Shown: positions 25,640 through 35,449, numbered from the stretch's first letter. The stretch is 64,000 bases of DNA from G963422275 sp963422275 (GCA_963422275.1 OY729418.1:4526001-4590000); one strand, 5' to 3'. Translations and numbers: made by a program. The notes: generated by a model not told the origin, from the letters alone.

Positions 25640-26111
25640 GGCTCAATTTGCTCTTCGCGGGCATGGCCAGCAAACCGGTTTCCGAGCATCGGTGAGCTGA
25701 CGGCGGTGCGGGATTGCGCCGAGCGCGGCATTTCGCTGACGCCACCGCTTCCCGGCGGTGGTTCGGCAGGTGTCGGACCGGCTCGCCGGGTTTGTCGAGA
25801 CCGGCGAGGCCTTCGCGCTCAAGAGCGCGCAAGGGCGAGCGGAGACTGAACCGCTGTCCGCAGCGGCAAGGTGCGCAAGCGCGGCCTCTCGCGCAACAGA
25901 CATCGACACTGGTTGCCACCGGCCCGCCGCCGAGCGGGTGTGCGGCCCCCTGCGCATCCGGACGGCCAGCCGCCGCCGCAGTTGGATCAAGAGCTTCCTG
26001 CGGCACTTCCGCGGCACCGCCACCAAATGTCCTGACAACCATTTGAGGCGGCTCCATCTCGCCACGCTCGGCAAGCGCCCATCGCCAAGCCTGCGATTCA
26101 AGAATTGAGCC
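25640..26111 (+). mobile_element. Internally deleted IS1595-type element (GGCTCAATT family, copy 3)
   Basis: The left end is GGCTCAATTTGC at 25640, the right end GAATTGAGCC ending at 26111. GTTT outside the left end is matched by its complement AAAC on the right, extending the inverted repeat. Inside are transposase scraps such as FVETGEAFALKSAQG (the first-Asp region, altered) and the common C-terminal part. No intact gene is present; the 229 bases before it, after the ankyrin gene, hold nothing identifiable. Confidence 0.6.
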
Positions 26112-26511
26112 AAACTCTTAGAATGCCGAAAAATTGGCGAGTTTTAGCGACAACATCCTCAACCTTTATTGGCGCTTGCCAACCATGGTCACGAAAATGC
26201 GTACTGCTCAGAGAGGTCAACACGCGTCCCGAAGCGTTGCCTCGTGAATCGATACAGCCTTTTTCGGATACGGTGTTTACAATTAGGGTATCCATTCGAT
26301 TGACGACGCACGACGGAACTTCGGTTACTGCATCCGCTCCAAGAATCCTTGCTTCGACAGCTTCGGGAGGCTTTGCTTGGGAGATTCCTGTGTAAACTGC
26401 AGGTATGAACGAAGGGTTCATAATGCACTTCGCCAATGAATTGCGTGGCATCGAGCAAAGCTCGATCGCTACGGTGCATAAATTCCGGACAATGGCAGCT
26501 ATGAGTTTATT
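26112..26511. other. No firm gene (400 bases); possible truncated minus-strand fragment
   Basis: A minus-strand frame crossing from the element into this region reads RDHGWQAPIKVEDVVAKTRQ and looks weakly protein-like, as if the insertion had cut a gene, but no family is recognised. The right part should contain the promoter of the kinase gene at 26512. Confidence 0.3.
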
Positions 26512-27540
26512 TTGACCGCCTCGCCGGACAAATCGCCGGATGCCTGCAAAGCGCTGAAGTCAGGGCAGACCGCCCCTCTGACGTTGCTTGCCAACGCATC
26601 GCTTGTGCAGTGGAATATCCCAGAGTCTGCGACCGCTCGCCTTATCAATGTGGCTGAGAATTCTACGTTTCTGATCGAGGCGGATTGTGGGTTTAAAGCG
26701 ATCCTCCGGGTTCATCGAGAAAACTATCACACTGAGCTGGCGATCAATTGCGAACTGGCGTGGATGGACGCTCTATCGGAGTCTGGCGGGATACGAACTC
26801 CCGAGGTCATTCCCGGAGCGGACGGACAGCCTGTGCAATGCTTCCGGACAAGCCAGATTCCACGAGAGCGATTCCTGGTCATGTTCGAATTTCTCGAGGG
26901 CAAACACCCCAACGAGCATCAGGATTTAGCTCGGCAGTTCGAGAAACTTGGCGAAATTGCCGCCCTTGCCCATAATCAATCGATCCGCTGGACGCGGCCG
27001 ACGCCATTCAAGCGACCGACTTGGGATCTAGAGACGATTCTGGGGCCGACCCCAATTTGGGGAAAGTGGGCTGATGCCCCAAACGTGACACCCGACATCA
27101 AGTCCCTGCTGGAACGTCTCGAAGCAACGCTGAAAGATCGGATTTTGAGGTTCGGGACGAGACCGGAGCGATTCGGATTGATTCATGCCGACATGCGACT
27201 TGCCAACCTCTTGATTCACAACGGCGAAATCCGCCTGATCGATTTTGACGATTGCGGCTTTGGGCACTTGCTCTACGACTTCGCGGCAGGTGTGTCATTC
27301 ATCGAGGACAGCCCGCAGATGCCCGAACTCAAGTCTGCTTGGACGGAGGGGTATCAAAAAATCCGGCAGATGTCCCAATCGGACAAAATGGAGATGGGCA
27401 GTTTCGTGATGTTGAGGCGCCTCGCCTTGCTGGCTTGGATCGGAAGTCACATGGATGCACCGGAACCGCAGGCACTGGCTCCGGATTTTGCGAACGGAAC
27501 CGCAACGCTTGCCGAAGCTTACCTCATCAAGTTCGGGTAA
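26512..27540 (+). CDS. Aminoglycoside-phosphotransferase-fold kinase
   Basis: 342 residues from a TTG start; the nearby ATG at 26501 is out of frame and closes at once. The fold is that of APH/choline/homoserine-type kinases: N-lobe TFLIEADCGFKAILRVHR with the ATP-site Lys (about 50-67), hinge FLVMFEFLEG, and catalytic loop GLIHADMRLANLLI with H-A-D and Asn. Then comes LIDFDDCGFGHLLYDFA, the metal-binding DFD site. Such proteins phosphorylate small hydroxyl compounds or, rarely, antibiotics. It faces the hydantoinase/ABC operon end to end, so a metabolic substrate is more likely than resistance, though this is inference. Confidence 0.8.
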   Translation: MTASPDKSPDACKALKSGQTAPLTLLANASLVQWNIPESATARLINVAENSTFLIEADCGFKAILRVHRENYHTELAINCELAWMDALSESGGIRTPEVIPGADGQPVQCFRTSQIPRERFLVMFEFLEGKHPNEHQDLARQFEKLGEIAALAHNQSIRWTRPTPFKRPTWDLETILGPTPIWGKWADAPNVTPDIKSLLERLEATLKDRILRFGTRPERFGLIHADMRLANLLIHNGEIRLIDFDDCGFGHLLYDFAAGVSFIEDSPQMPELKSAWTEGYQKIRQMSQSDKMEMGSFVMLRRLALLAWIGSHMDAPEPQALAPDFANGTATLAEAYLIKFG

Positions 27541-27585
27541 TTGACCGAACGGCGACCGCTATCGTTCCAAATTTCCGAAAATCCC

Positions 27586-28521
27586 TTACCTCCGCTTTCC
27601 CGAGGCGCTGATGCCCACGGCACCGAGAATGATCAGTCCGGTCGTCAGGTCTCGGTAGAACGGGTCGGCGTTGAGTATGTTGAATCCGTTGTTGATGAGC
27701 GCAAGAAGAAGTACCCCGGCAACGCTTCTCCAGACGGCTCCGACCCCGCCGTAAATGCTCGTGCCTCCGAGTATCACAGCGGCTATGGCCTGCAACTCCA
27801 TTCCGGTTCCGGCGGTCGCCTGCCCCATGGAAATTCGTGAAACCGAGATTGCAGCCGCAAGGCCGGCCGCAAATCCGGCGAGGGCAAATGTGACAATTTT
27901 CACGCGGTCCGTGCGTATGCCGGAAAGAATTGCCGCTTCTTCGTTGCCTCCCACCGAGAATATTTTCCGGCCCAACGTGGTGCGGTTCAGAAGAAACGTG
28001 AGTATCAACGCGAATGCGACAAGAACGACCACGGCAATGAACACTCCGCCAATCTTGCCTCTCCCAAGCCAAGTGAATTCGTCAATCCGGACTGGGATCA
28101 ATCGACCATCCGAAATCACGATGGCGGCTCCCTTGAACACGAGGCTCGTAGCGATCGTTGCCAAAAAGGAGTGCACTCTCAATCTCGTAATTATCACGCC
28201 GTTGATGATCCCAAGGGCAAGTCCGACGAATGGCGCAATTGCAAGACCCATGTACGGGTCGACGTTCAAACCGACCCACGCGGCACAGACACCCGCGACC
28301 GCGAAGGTCGCTCCGACCGAAAGATCGAATCCGCCGCCAATGATCACGAGTGTCATCGCGCTTGCCATGATGGCGAGCGGCGCGTTCTGGTTCAAAATGT
28401 TCTGGAGATTGCGAGCCGTCAGAAAACTGTCGCTTAGCAGAGTCAGCACGATCATCAGCAGAACCACCATGATCAACACGGCGTAGGCCTGAAAGAATCG
28501 CGCTATCTGGTGTCGGTTCAT
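27586..28521 (-). CDS. Ribose-type ABC transporter permease
   Basis: 311 residues and about ten hydrophobic segments of the RbsC/AraH family. It starts MNRHQIARFFQAYAVLIMVV. The conserved central block GGGFDLSVGATFAVAGVCAA is near residues 60-80, and the EAA-like cytoplasmic loop AAILSGIRTDRVKIVTFAL is near 195-215. The C-terminus, ITGLIILGAV-like, is complete. It forms the membrane channel with the ATPase encoded five bases upstream (28527-30065). It is the last gene of the operon that also carries a binding protein and hydantoinase A/B, so the imported solute is probably the hydantoinase substrate. Confidence 0.9.
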   Translation of the reverse strand: MNRHQIARFFQAYAVLIMVVLLMIVLTLLSDSFLTARNLQNILNQNAPLAIMASAMTLVIIGGGFDLSVGATFAVAGVCAAWVGLNVDPYMGLAIAPFVGLALGIINGVIITRLRVHSFLATIATSLVFKGAAIVISDGRLIPVRIDEFTWLGRGKIGGVFIAVVVLVAFALILTFLLNRTTLGRKIFSVGGNEEAAILSGIRTDRVKIVTFALAGFAAGLAAAISVSRISMGQATAGTGMELQAIAAVILGGTSIYGGVGAVWRSVAGVLLLALINNGFNILNADPFYRDLTTGLIILGAVGISASGKRR

Positions 28522-28526
28522 CTGAT

Positions 28527-30065
28527 TCAGTTATGGCTTCGTGTTCGCTGTGTTATCGATCCCTGCTGGTGGAACAGCGACCTGAGCACTTCTCTCTCCG
28601 ATTTCTCGCTCGGGTCAATCTCCTCGAATATTTCTCCGCTTGAGACAAGGTAGGCCCGGTGAGAAAGACCAAGCACCTCCTCCAGTTCGCTGGAGATGAG
28701 CAGTACCGCGGTTCCGTTGTCCGCGAGTTCCCCTATCGCCTGATGAATGCGCTGTCTTGCGCCCACATCCACACCTCGGCTTGGCTCATCGAGAATCACG
28801 ATCTCCGGATTCCGCAACAACCATTTTCCAAGAAGCACCTTTTGCTGGTTGCCGCCCGAATAGTTCAGGACATTGCCATCGACATCAGAAGGCTTGACAT
28901 CGAAATGCCTGATCAATTCGCTGGCTCTTGCCCACTCCTTCCGCAACCTAATCCTTCCTAGGCGCGTTGCGAACGCAGAAAGATGGGGCAGTGTCATGTT
29001 TGCTCGCACCGGCATTGTCAGGATCAGGCCCTGCTTGCGCCGGTCCTCCGGCACCATAATCAACCCTTTCTCATTGGATTTCGCAAGGTTACGATTTTTA
29101 TAGGGCGAGCCATGGACAAGGACCTCTCCTTCCGTCGCATCATCCGCTCCAATGACGGACCGGGCAATCTCGGTGCGACCACTTCCCACCAATCCGATCA
29201 AGCCGACTATTTCGCCGCGACCAACCTTGAGTGACACGTTGCTCGTTCCGTTGGAGGAGCAAAGCCCCTTGACCTCCAGTGCTATGTTCTTTCGATTTAC
29301 AGCGGGCCTAGCTTGGTGCGGGACCTCGATTTGTGCACCGCCAAGCATGGCTGAAACCAGCGTTTCCTTGGTTTCGCAGGCGCCGTTGCCCGTCTTGATG
29401 AGATTGCCGTCACGCAGCACTGTTATCCGGTCGCAGACTTTCAGGATATTATCGAGAAAGTGCGACACGTATATGACCGTTCCGCCGGATCGTCTGAGAT
29501 TGATCATTGTTTCGTGCAGACGCTCAGTCTCGTCCGCCGTCAGCGACGACGTTGGCTCATCCATTATGATTATCTTTGCATCCCTCGCGAGCGCACGCAT
29601 TATCTCGATCTTTTGCTGGTCCGCGATCGACAGATCGGACACTTTGGCCGAAGCTTGCAAATCGAAGCCGGTGGCAGCAACGATCGAGGCCAGCCGACTA
29701 TTCTCGGTACCGGAAAGGATCCCTCCCCTGTTCTCCTCGATCCCGAGAAACACGTTCTGTGCCACCGTCAGCTCCGTCACGAGCTGAAGTTCCTGGTGCA
29801 TAATCGCGACACCGCGCTGCAACGCATCCTTCGGAGTCCAGGCCTTGGCAGGCTCCCCGAACACTTCAATTGAACCCCTGCTGGCCGAATAGTAACCGCC
29901 CATGATCTTGCCGAGCGTGGACTTTCCCGCTCCATTCTCGCCTACTAGCCCATGAATTTCCCCAGGATTGATGTCCAGATTCACATCCCTGAGAACGCTG
30001 ATTCCACCAAACGACTTGCCGATGCCGCGCAACTTAATGCATGGCTCCACGGTCGCGACGCTCAT
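28527..30065 (-). CDS. Ribose-type ABC transporter ATPase (two NBDs)
   Basis: The 512-residue fused ATPase is of the RbsA/MglA type. First domain: Walker A GLVGENGAGKSTLGKIM (about 37-53), signature DLSIADQQKIEIMRAL and Walker B IIIMDEPTSSL. Second domain: degenerate Walker A GLIGLVGSGRTEIARSV, signature NYSGGNQQKVLLGKWL and IVILDEPSRGVDVGARQRIH. The degenerate second Walker A is normal for the family. It energises uptake with the permease just downstream. A gap of about 200 bases separates it from the hydantoinase B gene upstream, perhaps holding an RNA-stability element; no gene is seen there. Confidence 0.93.
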   Translation of the reverse strand: MSVATVEPCIKLRGIGKSFGGISVLRDVNLDINPGEIHGLVGENGAGKSTLGKIMGGYYSASRGSIEVFGEPAKAWTPKDALQRGVAIMHQELQLVTELTVAQNVFLGIEENRGGILSGTENSRLASIVAATGFDLQASAKVSDLSIADQQKIEIMRALARDAKIIIMDEPTSSLTADETERLHETMINLRRSGGTVIYVSHFLDNILKVCDRITVLRDGNLIKTGNGACETKETLVSAMLGGAQIEVPHQARPAVNRKNIALEVKGLCSSNGTSNVSLKVGRGEIVGLIGLVGSGRTEIARSVIGADDATEGEVLVHGSPYKNRNLAKSNEKGLIMVPEDRRKQGLILTMPVRANMTLPHLSAFATRLGRIRLRKEWARASELIRHFDVKPSDVDGNVLNYSGGNQQKVLLGKWLLRNPEIVILDEPSRGVDVGARQRIHQAIGELADNGTAVLLISSELEEVLGLSHRAYLVSSGEIFEEIDPSEKSEREVLRSLFHQQGSITQRTRSHN

Positions 30066-30268
30066 CGCTTACCGAACCTTTCGGTGCCCATCTGGCTTTC
30101 CATTCCCGAACCGGAATTCAAACCAGAGATTTCGTTCACGTGCGTCTATCGAATATTTCGCTGCCAGAGACTTGCAGGTCTGCTCTTCAGTTCCACCGGT
30201 TGCATCTGCGGTCATCGCATCAGGAAGCTAGGCTAAATCCGGCTCGAGCAAGCGGGCATGACATTCTA

Positions 30269-31978
30269 CTACGTGATCGTGCGAGGCTCGCTGGCCTTCT
30301 TGTCGATGGAAAGGTCCTCGTGAATCCTGATCCTGTACTTTGTCCAAGCGCCTTCCCTTGAAACGAACCCCCTGATCACATCCTTCAGCACTAGATCGGC
30401 AGGCCTTGCCTTTGGATCGCCATAACCTCCACCTCCACCAGTGATTGTCTCGACGATGGTCCCTTTCGGAAGTTGCCGCGCTCGCATTTTCAGCGGATGC
30501 TCGCGCGAGCCGTCAGGAAATGAAAGCGTGTTGGAAGGGCCTTGCCCGGACCCGCCGCCAGACAGCCCCCATGCGGTTGTCTTCGAGCGTTCGAACCAAA
30601 GTGCACCGTGACATTCTTCAAGCAGTTTGTAGCGCCTGGTCACGCCGCATCCCCCCCTCCAACGCCCGGCTCCACCAGAGTCCCTCTTGAACGAGAACTC
30701 CTCGACTCTTATCGGGAACTTGGTTTCATACACCTCTGCGGAAATGTTGCGGAAGCCGCCGTTCACCAGATTGATCAAAGCGCTTTCCCCATCACCGTCA
30801 ACGCGTGCGCCCCAGCCCCCTGCGGTCGGCTCGATGGCGATCCACTGTCCTCTCTTCGGATCAACCGAGAAAAACGCCGCGACCATGGAGTCGCCGTAAT
30901 GCGCTGCGGTCGCGCGACTTGGCATCGCTTCCGACATGCAAGATATCATCAAGTCGGCCAGAAGACCGAGGCCGGTGAAATACCACTCGCAGGCAGCAGG
31001 CTCTCGGGCATTGAACAGGCACTCGTCTGGAATCTTGACCGTCATGGTCTCAAACGCGCCGCCAGTTATCGCTCGCTCTGGATTGATCATGGTCTTGTAA
31101 GCCAGTCTGAGGAGGGATTCCGTCTGGACCGACCCGCAATTTACTGATCCCGCGACGGGACCGGATGTTCCTGCAAGATCAACGATCATCTCCTCGCCAC
31201 GAACGGTCAGCTTCAACGCGATCTTGACCGGGTCGTCCCCGACCCCATCGTTGTCAAGGTACCCCTCCCGATAGAAGGTGCCGTCGCTGAGCTCTGCGAT
31301 GGCAGCGCGATCAAGCTTTCGGGACTGCTCGAATATGTTCAAGCAAGCGGACTGGTAGACATCAATCCCAATTCGGTTCAGCAACTGGGTGAGTCGGCGC
31401 TCTCCTGTCCTGATTGACGCGATCTGAGCACTCAGGTCGCCGATGGAGACTTCAGGCAATCGGGTGTTAAGTCGGAGATGATCGTACCATTCCCGAATCG
31501 GTTCGCCCCTTCTCACGATTCGGGTTGGACCCAGCCGCAGGCCTTCCTGATAAATGTTGGTCGAGCCCATCGTCGACCCGGGATCGATGGCGCCTATGTC
31601 ATTCCAGTGCGCCCGCGCAGCACCGAATCCGACCAGCTTCTCCTCGTAAAATATGGGACCGACGGCGGTGATGTCATGAAGGTGGGTGCCCTGCATGTAG
31701 CTGTCGTTCATTATAAAGATGTCGCCGGGAGCCATGTCCTTGCAGTAGTAGCTCTTCACATGGTGAACGCATGCATCGATCGCGCCAACAAACAGAGGAA
31801 CTCCCGTCGACTGGCCAAGCATGTTTCCGTTTGCGTCCAGAAGCGCGACGGCACTGTCCCGGCCCTCGTAAATGACGGCGGAATAGGCCGACCGCCAGAG
31901 GGCCGCGTTCATGTCCTCGGCGCAGGAAATCACGAAATTCCGCACGACCTCGGTTGTAACTGGATCCGCCATCGCCAT
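30269..31978 (-). CDS. Hydantoinase B / 5-oxoprolinase-type subunit
   Basis: The 569-residue HyuB-family protein starts DPVTTEVVRNFVISCAEDMN. It includes AVALLDANGNMLGQSTGVPL, GDIFIMNDSYMQGTHLHDIT (about 85-105) with conserved His and Asp residues, and VNCGSVQTESLLRLAYKTM. Near the C-terminus is FSFKRDSGGAGRWRGGCGVT, then GGGGGYGDPKARP. With HyuA it makes an ATP-dependent cyclic amidase that opens hydantoins, 5-oxoproline or related rings. The start overlaps the hyuA stop by one base (TGATG), so the subunits are translated together. A second ATG lies two codons in. Confidence 0.9.
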   Translation of the reverse strand: MAMADPVTTEVVRNFVISCAEDMNAALWRSAYSAVIYEGRDSAVALLDANGNMLGQSTGVPLFVGAIDACVHHVKSYYCKDMAPGDIFIMNDSYMQGTHLHDITAVGPIFYEEKLVGFGAARAHWNDIGAIDPGSTMGSTNIYQEGLRLGPTRIVRRGEPIREWYDHLRLNTRLPEVSIGDLSAQIASIRTGERRLTQLLNRIGIDVYQSACLNIFEQSRKLDRAAIAELSDGTFYREGYLDNDGVGDDPVKIALKLTVRGEEMIVDLAGTSGPVAGSVNCGSVQTESLLRLAYKTMINPERAITGGAFETMTVKIPDECLFNAREPAACEWYFTGLGLLADLMISCMSEAMPSRATAAHYGDSMVAAFFSVDPKRGQWIAIEPTAGGWGARVDGDGESALINLVNGGFRNISAEVYETKFPIRVEEFSFKRDSGGAGRWRGGCGVTRRYKLLEECHGALWFERSKTTAWGLSGGGSGQGPSNTLSFPDGSREHPLKMRARQLPKGTIVETITGGGGGYGDPKARPADLVLKDVIRGFVSREGAWTKYRIRIHEDLSIDKKASEPRTIT

Positions 31979-34029
31979 CAGTCGCTTGCTCCCGGCTTCA
32001 TGGACAGGTGCCCGCCTTCTGTCATCCTGATGGTCCAGCCCGGAGGAAGCAGCGTCGTTGCCGTTCCCTCCTCTATGATCGCTGGGCCATCGATCACATC
32101 GTCTGGCATGATTCCAGCCCGCTCAAGTATTGCAGTGTCGACAGCCTTTCCGTCGAAATGGACCTGACGATATCGTGGGCACCGTTCCCCTTCTGATTTT
32201 CGAATAACCGACACTGGACGTGGAATCCGTCCAATGACCGTCAGCCGGATGTTGGTTATCTCCACTCTCGCTTCAGTGTTGTTGTGCCCGTACTGTCGCA
32301 GGTATGCAGCGTCAAAGCGATCTCGAACCGCGGCGATATCAACCTTCCCGGCGGGAAAGTGAATTGTCAGCACATACTCTTGACCATGATATCGAAAATC
32401 AGCCGAACGCTCGAATTCCACATGCTGCTCGGCGACGCCTTCATTCTTCAGGCCTTCTCGTCCCAAACCATGCAATCGCGCAAAACGGGTCTCAAGCGCA
32501 TTGGAATCGATCATGTCGAGAAAGCCGTAGCATGTCTCCTTGAAGTCACGGCGCATATCCGTCTGCAGCATGCCCCATGCAGAGAATGCACCGGGAAGCA
32601 CCGGTACCAGAATCTCCCTTATTTCAAGCGCTTCCGCCAATGCCACCGCTTGGGCGGGACCGGCGCCGCCAAATGCAACGAGCACGAACTCCCTCGGATC
32701 TATCCCTCTCTTGATGGTGATCGTGCGGATGGCATCTGCCATCTTCGCATTGATGATGTCGACAACACCCTGCGCCATCGCCACCGTATCCATGCCGAAT
32801 TGAGCACCCATCGCACCGAGTACCCGACCCGCCGCATTGGCGTCCAACTCGATCCTGTCATCCGAGAAATTGGATCGGTCCAGTCGTCCCAGCACGAGAT
32901 TTGCGTCGCTTACGGTCGGGAGTTTCCCTCCCAAACCGTAACAGACGGGTCCTGGAAAGGAGCCTGCAGACTGGGGGCCAACACGCACCGCACCGGCTTC
33001 TTCCCAAGCTATCGAGCCTCCACCCGCGCCAATCACGTGGATATCCACAGCCGCCATCTGCACCGGCAGTCCCTCGATTACCGCCTCGTTCGATGCGGAC
33101 GGCATTCCGTCGATAATCAAGCTAGCGTCGAACGATGTTCCGCCCATATCGATGCAGATCATGTTGCGGATGCCAGTCGCTTCGGACAAAGCGCGTCCAC
33201 CGATTGCACCACCGACCGGTCCAGATAGAAGCGTCTGAAGGGGGATCTGGCTGGCAGCGGAGGCTGTCATTATGCCGCCATTCGACTCCATTACATGGAT
33301 TCCGCGTCCCCCGAACAAGCGGTCTCCCAAGTCGCCAATCAAATTTTCGAGATAGTTTCGAACAACAGGCGCGAGGTAGCTGTCCATAACGGTCGTGGAC
33401 ATTCGCTCGAACTCGCGCCATTCAGGCGACACCCTGTGCGAAAGCCCTATTGCGACTCCCGGCAGCCTATCCTTCAGGTATCTTTCGACCTCGAGTTCGT
33501 GGGCTGGATTCTTGAACGAAAACAGGAGGCACACGGCAATTGCCTCGTATCCCTTCGACTTTGCCGCCTCCACCAAGACATCCAGATCCGAAAGCCGCAA
33601 TGGATCAACCACCTCGCCCTGCCCGGAAATTCTTCCGCCCACAGCGAACGTGTGTTCGAGCGGCACCAGCGGCTCCGGCTTGTTCCAGCGAATCGAGAAG
33701 ATTTCGCCCCTGTCATTGCCTTGGATCGTGTAGATGTCCCGGAAATTTTCGTTTGTCAGAAGAGCGACAGGCGCGCCTGTTCGGGTCAGGAGAGCGTTCA
33801 GCCCCACGGTGGTTCCGTGAACGAAGAAGTCAATGGCGGCATCCGGCGGAATTGCCGCGTCGATGCCGTTCACGACGGCCGCGGCGGGCTCTTCCGGCGT
33901 TGACAGCACCTTGATCGCCTCGCATTCCCCCGTCGTGCTGTCCTGAATGACTATATCCGTGAAGGTTCCGCCTATATCGGCGGCAACTCGATACTTTCGG
34001 CTGCTCACGGTCTCGATCTCATGCCCCAA
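31978..34029 (-). CDS. Hydantoinase A / 5-oxoprolinase-type ATP-binding subunit
   Basis: The 683-residue HyuA-family protein has the acetate-kinase/Hsp70-like ATPase fold. N-terminal phosphate loop: RVAADIGGTFTDIVIQDSTT (about 13-32), then FVHGTTVGLNALLTRTGAPV. Central: HVMESNGGIMTASAASQIPL and the second phosphate loop MICIDMGGTSFDASLI (about 290-305). Then come GPVCYGLGGKLPTVSDANLV and FVLVAFGGAGPAQAVALAEA. All motifs are intact. It couples ATP hydrolysis to cyclic-amide opening by the B subunit. Placement inside a ribose-type ABC operon suggests a hydantoin- or lactam-like nutrient brought in by that importer. Confidence 0.92.
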   Translation of the reverse strand: MGHEIETVSSRKYRVAADIGGTFTDIVIQDSTTGECEAIKVLSTPEEPAAAVVNGIDAAIPPDAAIDFFVHGTTVGLNALLTRTGAPVALLTNENFRDIYTIQGNDRGEIFSIRWNKPEPLVPLEHTFAVGGRISGQGEVVDPLRLSDLDVLVEAAKSKGYEAIAVCLLFSFKNPAHELEVERYLKDRLPGVAIGLSHRVSPEWREFERMSTTVMDSYLAPVVRNYLENLIGDLGDRLFGGRGIHVMESNGGIMTASAASQIPLQTLLSGPVGGAIGGRALSEATGIRNMICIDMGGTSFDASLIIDGMPSASNEAVIEGLPVQMAAVDIHVIGAGGGSIAWEEAGAVRVGPQSAGSFPGPVCYGLGGKLPTVSDANLVLGRLDRSNFSDDRIELDANAAGRVLGAMGAQFGMDTVAMAQGVVDIINAKMADAIRTITIKRGIDPREFVLVAFGGAGPAQAVALAEALEIREILVPVLPGAFSAWGMLQTDMRRDFKETCYGFLDMIDSNALETRFARLHGLGREGLKNEGVAEQHVEFERSADFRYHGQEYVLTIHFPAGKVDIAAVRDRFDAAYLRQYGHNNTEARVEITNIRLTVIGRIPRPVSVIRKSEGERCPRYRQVHFDGKAVDTAILERAGIMPDDVIDGPAIIEEGTATTLLPPGWTIRMTEGGHLSMKPGASD

Positions 34030-34078
34030 AGCGGAATGGAGCGAGGTCTTGGAATTGACCCCGCCCCCAAAGGGTTTG

Positions 34079-35074
34079 CTACTGTGCCCACTCGCCCACG
34101 AAATCCGGATTCGCGTCGAGGACTGCCTTGTCGATCATGGCTCGGACAGGTCCGACCTCATCCATGTCGATGGCGACTGGAGGCTCTCCACCTCTCACCT
34201 TTGTGACAACTGCATCAAGCGCAAGATAACCCATCGTCCGGGGGAAATATGCCAGTGTGGCGTCCCAACGGCCTTCACGAATCGCTTCAATGGCAATTGT
34301 CGCTGCACCGCCGCCGGACATGTAGATAGAGGAAACTTCATGTCCAGCTGCCTCCAAGGCGATTTCGGCCCCGATCAGATGCTGGTCCGCATTTGAAAGC
34401 ACCGCGTGAATGTCCGAATTGGCCTGAAGTATGTCCGTCATGGCAGTGAGCGACGTATCAGGGTCGTACCAGCCTTCTGCTTCCGCAACAATCCTGACGT
34501 TTGAATGCTCGGCGAGAACTTTCTTGAATGTTTCCAGCCGGAGGTTGTCGAAAGGAAACGTCTTGAATCCGATGAGAATGACAATATTGCATGGATCAAG
34601 ACTGGCACAGAACTCCGCAACCGCCTCGGCTTGTTGGGTTGCTCCCACGACCGGCCGCGAGGCAACCGTCGTGGTCAGTCCCTCAACCTGAGGCTCCAAA
34701 CTGTTCAGGTCGGGGCCAACCGGAAACAGCGTCGTCGCAATGGGAACTCCAGCCATGGTGACCTGCTCCACGGCCCCCGCAACCCCGATTGGATCGTTTG
34801 GTGCCAGCACGAACGCATCGAATTCTTCACTCGCGAGTACGTCCTCGATTTGGTTATACTGGATTTCCGCACTGAACTGGCCATCATAGATTGCCGTTTC
34901 AACGCCCAGTTCGGCAGCCCTCATCTCGACACCTTCGTAAATCGCTTGGTTAAACCCGTTTTGCGAAGAAGCCGCAAAAAACGCCACCTTCTCGCCCTCT
35001 GCGAAGCTTGGCATGGCCAAAACGCCAACCGAAACCGTCGCCGCAATCACCGCAAGCCTTGCTGTTCTCTTCAT
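34079..35074 (-). CDS. Periplasmic binding protein of the ribose-type ABC importer
   Basis: 331 residues from the ATG at 35074; AGGGAGATCAAGG precedes it, and the next residues form a Sec signal (MKRTARLAVIAATVSVGVLA, cleavage at PSFA|EG near 25). The mature protein has the type I binding-protein fold: KVAFFAASSQNGFNQAIYEG, AFVLAPNDPIGVAGAVEQV (sugar-site loop), NIVILIGFKTFPFDNLRLET and LSNADQHLIGAEIALEAAG. It heads the operon binding protein, HyuA, HyuB, ATPase, permease. Ligand specificity cannot be read, but operon partners point to a hydantoin-like compound or a nucleoside-like ring. Confidence 0.88.
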   Translation of the reverse strand: MKRTARLAVIAATVSVGVLAMPSFAEGEKVAFFAASSQNGFNQAIYEGVEMRAAELGVETAIYDGQFSAEIQYNQIEDVLASEEFDAFVLAPNDPIGVAGAVEQVTMAGVPIATTLFPVGPDLNSLEPQVEGLTTTVASRPVVGATQQAEAVAEFCASLDPCNIVILIGFKTFPFDNLRLETFKKVLAEHSNVRIVAEAEGWYDPDTSLTAMTDILQANSDIHAVLSNADQHLIGAEIALEAAGHEVSSIYMSGGGAATIAIEAIREGRWDATLAYFPRTMGYLALDAVVTKVRGGEPPVAIDMDEVGPVRAMIDKAVLDANPDFVGEWAQ

Positions 35075-35449
35075 CCTTGATCTCCCTAATCTCGACAATT
35101 TCAACGTGACTATAAATTTAAGTTGCAGCAAGCAACCTTTCAGAGATCAAATTTTCAACTTCCGTGCTCTTTGCCCACGGGTTCGGTGTGCGCAAGAGTT
35201 TCAGACCGTTCAAGTCTTCGGCTGAAAGTTCCATGTTCACACTGGCTGCTGTATTCAAGCGCACTCGTGGTGTCGTTGCCCGGCCGCCATGTGCAGACTG
35301 GACACAACATTCAACGCCGACAACCGCCCGACCAAAATGAATTCTTTCGCTTCGAGGCATGGTTTCCCGTTCTCGTCGTAAGTGCAGCCAGCAGTGGAGG
35401 ATTCGAGTTCAGCAGGTGAAGCTCGAATCCTCCACTCCGAAACCACGCA
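35075..35449. promoter_or_regulatory. Upstream region of the hydantoin/ABC operon with decayed coding traces
   Basis: 375 bases between the binding-protein gene and the DMT exporter gene. On the minus strand two overlapping frames (35446 down to 35255, and 35360 down to 35118) read partly protein-like (for example GCTYDENGKPCLEAKEFILV), as from a decayed gene I cannot name. The operon promoter must lie in or before this stretch; no clear -35/-10 pair or operator was identified. Confidence 0.35.

Noticed and set aside
26098..26451. 117-codon minus frame beside the copy-3 element
   Set aside because: Part of it reads protein-like, but no family is recognised and it starts inside the insertion-sequence end, so I could not support it as a gene.
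32284..33228. 314-codon + frame within the hydantoinase A gene
   Set aside because: It lies wholly opposite a gene with complete HyuA motifs; the translated product is His/Arg-rich and resembles no family.
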